The notes under the pieces: model-generated
Seen by the model: the letters and a program-made list of their open reading frames with translations, nothing else
The model's database searches: none
Told to the model about the DNA's origin: nothing
Assembly: GCA_016178305.1 (NCBI GenBank)
Contig: JACOTM010000020.1
Span: 58,429 to 122,428, forward strand
Length of the DNA: 64,000 nt
Source: Flavobacteriia bacterium
GTDB taxonomy: Bacteria; Bacteroidota; Bacteroidia; Flavobacteriales_D; Crocinitomicaceae
Reading direction: 5' to 3'
Program-made: the position numbers and the translations under genes
Shown here: in pieces, positions 62,714-64,000 of the stretch
Layout of the letters: every line of letters begins with the position of its first letter
How positions within the stretch are numbered: the first letter of the stretch is position 1

Positions 62714-63694
62714 ATGACAAATTTTGATTCAAAAGAAGGACTTCTAGCTAAAATAGGAGAAATTTACGCAAAAATGGAAATAGCTTCTTTAGAAGTAACT
62801 GATCTGGACGAATTGGTAAAATTGAGTGAAGAATTGTATCAAAGAAATGTAATTTTACGTTACAAAGCATTTGAAAAGAAAATTTTTGGCGAAACAATAG
62901 AATCGAAACCTGAAATACAAGTTATCACTGAAGAAGTTCAACAAATTCAGGAAGAAAATCAAGAATTAATACAAGAAGAGATTGAAAATACAGCATCCCT
63001 TGTTTCTGAAACTGAACAACCTGCTTTTTCATTCAGCCTATTTGATGAACCTTCCGCAATTGAACCTGCAAATGAAGAAGTTCCTATGATCGATTTAACA
63101 TCAGAAGCAGAAAACGAGCCGTTTGTTCAAGCAGAATTTTCGATCGATTCAACCATTGAAAAGCCTTTAATCAATGAAGTAGTTGAACCTTCTACAATTG
63201 AAATTGATACTGTTTTTACGCCTCAAACAGAAGAAATTGTAGCGCCAATTATTCACAGTGAAGAAATTGTAACGGAATACAATGATCATTCCATGGAAAT
63301 AGAGCAATCGACACTTGTTGAAGATCCTCAAACACACGAAATTATGGACGAACAGCATTCTTATGAAACAATTGCAATTGATGAAAAAACAATCGCAACA
63401 TTCATGCACAAATTCAGAGAAATTGAATCCATGATGGCTGGTCAATTTGGAATAACAAAATTAGATTCATTACAAGGTTCTTTTGGGTTAAATGAAAGAT
63501 TACAATATATCAATGAATTATTTGATGGTTCAAGTGAAGACTTTTCAAATGCCGTTAAAACACTTGATAATCAACCTTCAAGTCAGAATGCATTTTTAAA
63601 AGTTGCTGAAATTGGAGCAGTCAATAAATGGGATATTCAAAGCGAAACAGTAGAAGAATTCATGCAAAAAATTAAAAGAAGGTACTATGCTTAA
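62714..63694 (+). CDS. Acidic hypothetical protein with conserved C-terminal domain
   Basis: The 326-residue protein has three parts: a helical N-terminus (LLAKIGEIYAKMEIASLEVT and on to about residue 60), a long low-complexity acidic middle (about 70-220, rich in Glu, Val and Ile), and a compact C-terminal domain (about 230-326) with GQFGITKLDSLQGSFGLNER, GSSEDFSNAVKTLD and EFMQKIKRRYYA. There is no signal peptide. The C-terminal part looks conserved, but no named family is recognised. Function unknown. Confidence 0.75.
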   Translation: MTNFDSKEGLLAKIGEIYAKMEIASLEVTDLDELVKLSEELYQRNVILRYKAFEKKIFGETIESKPEIQVITEEVQQIQEENQELIQEEIENTASLVSETEQPAFSFSLFDEPSAIEPANEEVPMIDLTSEAENEPFVQAEFSIDSTIEKPLINEVVEPSTIEIDTVFTPQTEEIVAPIIHSEEIVTEYNDHSMEIEQSTLVEDPQTHEIMDEQHSYETIAIDEKTIATFMHKFREIESMMAGQFGITKLDSLQGSFGLNERLQYINELFDGSSEDFSNAVKTLDNQPSSQNAFLKVAEIGAVNKWDIQSETVEEFMQKIKRRYYA

Positions 63695-63922
63695 ACCAAA
63701 TTTTGATAACTTTTATTATGTTCAGAAAATTGTTGATTTGTTGATTTATTAAGCTTCTTTTTCGATGTTTTCATTCTCAATTTTGTAAATAAAGTTTATT
63801 ATATTCTTCAAAAACAATCTTATAAAAATTCTAAAAAGTAAAATCATAACCGTATTTAAGGGGATAATTTTATTTTGAGGTGCTGGGAGTTTTAAATAGA
63901 AAAAATTTCTACTTTAGGATTC

Positions 63923-64000
63923 ATGGAAAAAAAGAGTACCGATCAAAGTTCAATACAATCTCATTTGTATAGTTTATTAGTTCCTCAAGAGATATTAAAT
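63923..64000 (+). CDS. Start of a gene cut by the window, possible transposase N-terminus
   Basis: An ATG at 63923 opens 26 codons up to the window end (MEKKSTDQSSIQSHLYSLLV then PQEILN). The SHLYSLLVPQEIL stretch resembles the N-terminal region of ISAon1-type transposases of this phylum. A GC-richer GAGGTGCTGGGAG at about 63878-63890 could be near the left end of an insertion sequence. Too little is visible for certainty. Confidence 0.35.
   Translation, partial: MEKKSTDQSSIQSHLYSLLVPQEILN

Overview
This is a low-GC chromosomal window from a member of the Bacteroidota, most likely a flavobacterium of the Fluviicola/Crocinitomicaceae type. The evidence is: several secreted proteins ending in type IX secretion (T9SS) sorting domains of type A and type B, a murF-alr fusion, tandem cox subunit III genes after ctaB, promoter -7 boxes of the form TAnnTTTG, and no Shine-Dalgarno sequences. 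The genus is inferred; no rRNA gene is present to confirm it.

Layout. 1-8985: a partial GNAT acetyltransferase, an outer-membrane barrel protein, glycyl-tRNA synthetase, methionine-salvage genes mtnC-mtnA, a zeta-toxin-like kinase with a tiny partner ORF, and a leucine-rich-repeat protein kinase. 9113-16996: a very large envelope protein, an AlkD-like repair protein, a radical SAM/SPASM protein, an HMA protein, an Nfu iron-sulfur scaffold and a thioesterase. 17169-22562: a terminal-oxidase assembly cluster (ctaB, two subunit III genes, subunit IV, two SCO proteins, DUF420). 22623-25681: an HxlR regulator divergent from two YceI genes, tadA and an LD-carboxypeptidase. 25743-31893: two divergent T9SS cargo genes. 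31961-35548: a minus-strand cluster of an MpaB/latex-oxygenase-like protein, a PaxB-like membrane protein, a split membrane histidine kinase and a receiver protein. 35808-42393: a minimal T9SS-tail protein, sdhCAB with a four-helix-bundle gene inserted, and a T9SS PA-domain protein. 43257-50666: tRNA-Ser, asparaginase, tatD, a barrel protein, ppk, a lipoprotein, a metallo-hydrolase and a glycosyltransferase. 50715-64000: a second barrel paralogue, tRNA-Arg, a choice-of-anchor-L T9SS protein, an M20 peptidase, a lipoprotein, a transglutaminase-like protein, a CAP/OmpA-like protein, murF-alr, tdk, an acidic protein of unknown function, and the start of a possible transposase.

Most of the window is ordinary housekeeping and envelope biology: aerobic respiration (sdh, cox, SCO), peptidoglycan (murF-alr, LD-carboxypeptidase), salvage (mtnCA, tdk) and T9SS export. 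The most interesting stretch is 31961-35548. It joins a bacterial relative of fungal transmembrane terpene cyclases to a two-component system and lies beside an MpaB-family oxygenase. It also carries two long homopolymers, one of which splits the kinase. Other points of note are a MITE-like element with two or more relatives, a separate dispersed intergenic repeat, REP-like palindromes over a stop codon, a gene cassette inside sdhCAB, a signal peptide broken by a homopolymer frameshift, internally repeated insertions in respiratory subunits, and -7 boxes placed exactly four bases before start codons.
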